Of a stretch of 43,728 nucleotides of DNA, positions 42,925 to 43,728 are shown in pieces. This stretch comes from Richelia sp. CSU_2_1 (GTDB taxonomy: Bacteria; Cyanobacteriota; Cyanobacteriia; Cyanobacteriales; Microcoleaceae): contig JAAUPF010000040.1 in assembly GCA_012034575.1 (NCBI GenBank), positions 1-43,728 on the forward strand, written 5' to 3'. The number at the start of each line of letters is the position of its first letter. Position 1 is the stretch's first letter. Both the position numbers and the translations under genes were made by a program. Under the pieces are notes generated by a model. It worked only from the letters and a program-made list of their open reading frames with translations, ran no database searches and had not been told where the DNA came from.

Positions 42925-43494
42925 TTAGCCATTTGCAATAATTGTGCGGATTTCAGTTGAACGTTTAATATATTCTCGATCGCTCAAAACAGGTTCGCTT
43001 CTCTCAAGGGAAATTGGCGCAGCCAAATCAATCCACGATCGGCAGCCGCCGTATTCGGAAATATACGGAATTTCTGATACTTCAGCTAAACGATAAACCC
43101 GCAATAATAAAATACAGATTGGCTGATTTGGTTTCCATTTCAGGCGATCGCTGATAAATTTATCGTTCCAAATATGGTAGGGAAAAAGCCCCGCGATCGC
43201 GGGTTCCCAAGCTACCAAAAAATTATCGGTAATTTCAGCCCAACTGCCAATTCTAATAGTTTCGGGATGCCAGCCAGATGCTACAGTCTTTACTTCACTA
43301 GCAAACTCGGGCTTTAATAAATCCGGCTGTTGGTGTTCAAAAGTTGGATACAGCAAAACCTGCTTGTCAGCCACATTAAAATGTCCGCCCCGATCGCGAA
43401 TACCTCCTTTGCGCAGCAGGACGATCGTTTGGCCTTGTTCTAAAGCATTAACTGCTGTATTCCATTCTTTAAGTGCGCGAGTAATTGATTTCAT
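42925..43494 (-). CDS. DUF1802 family protein
   Basis: 189 residues. The opening ALKEWNTAVNALEQGQTIVLLRKGGIRD is the DUF1802 signature, followed by FNVADKQVLLYPTFEHQQPDLLKP and later ICILLLRVYRLAEVSEIPY and YGGCRSWIDL. This family of unknown function is common in cyanobacteria and some other bacteria. It is soluble, with no signal. The gene is alone; the leader just upstream is made of heptamer arrays, starting about 14 bp from the start codon. Confidence 0.93.
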   Translation of the reverse strand: MKSITRALKEWNTAVNALEQGQTIVLLRKGGIRDRGGHFNVADKQVLLYPTFEHQQPDLLKPEFASEVKTVASGWHPETIRIGSWAEITDNFLVAWEPAIAGLFPYHIWNDKFISDRLKWKPNQPICILLLRVYRLAEVSEIPYISEYGGCRSWIDLAAPISLERSEPVLSDREYIKRSTEIRTIIANG

Positions 43495-43507
43495 AATTAA
43501 TAGTCGA

Positions 43508-43610
43508 TCGTTGAGAGTTGAGAGTTGAGAGTTGATAGTTGATAGTTGATAGTTGATAGTTGAGAGTTGAGAGTTGACCTGGGACAGTTGATAGTTGACC
43601 TGGGACAGTT
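43508..43610. repeat. Heptanucleotide arrays (AGTTGAG/AGTTGAT)n with a 24-bp duplication
   Basis: About fourteen units, mostly AGTTGAG and AGTTGAT. Near 43575-43610 a longer phrase, AGTTGACCTGGGACAGTTG, occurs twice. Mutated single units continue to about 43650. Confidence 0.9.
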
Positions 43611-43689
43611 GTTTGGGAGTTTTGAGTTTTGAATGCGTGAGTTTTGAGTATTGACAGTTCTTAATTCACAACTGGTAACTTAAAACTTA

Positions 43690-43728
43690 GAACTCCCCCT
43701 CTCCCCCTCTCCCACTCTCCCCCTCTCC
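43690..43728. repeat. CT-rich octamer tandem (CTCCCCCT)n
   Basis: At the window edge, about four or five 8-bp units with one A-containing variant. A shorter similar stretch is near 25920. Confidence 0.75.

Noticed and set aside
1..43728. tRNA or rRNA genes
   Set aside because: I saw no cloverleaf T-loop pattern with matching acceptor stems and no rRNA-like stretch, but this was by eye and a tRNA scan would be decisive.

Overview
The window is chromosomal DNA from a filamentous, non-symbiotic-looking cyanobacterium, most likely an Oscillatoriales member close to Microcoleus, Oscillatoria or Tychonema. The evidence is a very high density of GCGATCGC/CGATCG (HIP1-type) sites, a complete Gun4 (chlorophyll synthesis), many cyanobacteria-specific families (AAA-like NTPase, Uma2, DUF1802, DUF2786, DUF790, RRM cold-shock-type RNA-binding proteins), and abundant heptanucleotide arrays between genes. 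I see no rRNA, tRNA or CRISPR array.

Layout. 1-9.7 kb holds housekeeping genes: prolyl oligopeptidase, recR, a SUI1/YciH factor, trpB, a CAP-domain lipoprotein, an RNase D-like exonuclease, alanine dehydrogenase and a coiled-coil methyltransferase. 9.7-16.8 kb holds an XPB-like helicase and a DUF790 (Bax1-like) nuclease, families known to act together. Between them lie an AraC regulator and a 904-residue RTX/PPC protein ending in a calpain-like cysteine protease domain. 17-22.4 kb carries DUF2786, an atypical flavodoxin, two PD-(D/E)XK-type proteins, gun4 and unknown genes. 22.4-26.7 kb has an 820-bp non-coding stretch with a 16-bp tandem array, an AAA-like NTPase with an unrecognised 480-residue tail, and a small membrane protein. 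27-33.8 kb has two RRM proteins flanking an ergothioneine locus (egtC, egtB, egtD). 33.9-39.4 kb contains wrecks of IS200/IS605-type elements (TnpB N-terminus, IscB C-terminus, TnpB C-terminus), a frameshifted era, a Nudix-like protein with a broken Nudix box, and an osmoprotectant-type ABC pair. 39.4-42.7 kb encodes an ethylene-receptor-like hybrid histidine kinase split by a frameshift.

Most notable: (1) the RTX-PPC-EF-loop-calpain protein inserted with an AraC gene between helicase and partner nuclease; (2) intergenic heptamer arrays that have entered the egtB reading frame and encode a 78-residue heptad-periodic linker; (3) the same arrays supplying the stop codons of recR and the peptidase gene; (4) the frameshifted ethylene-sensor kinase and era; (5) fossils of IscB and TnpB, and a structured segment resembling a transposon-associated guide RNA.

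Functional assignments rest on motif recognition by eye. No alignment, structure prediction or database search was run. Coordinates of starts were chosen from motif position and Shine-Dalgarno-like sequence where these differ from the longest open frame.
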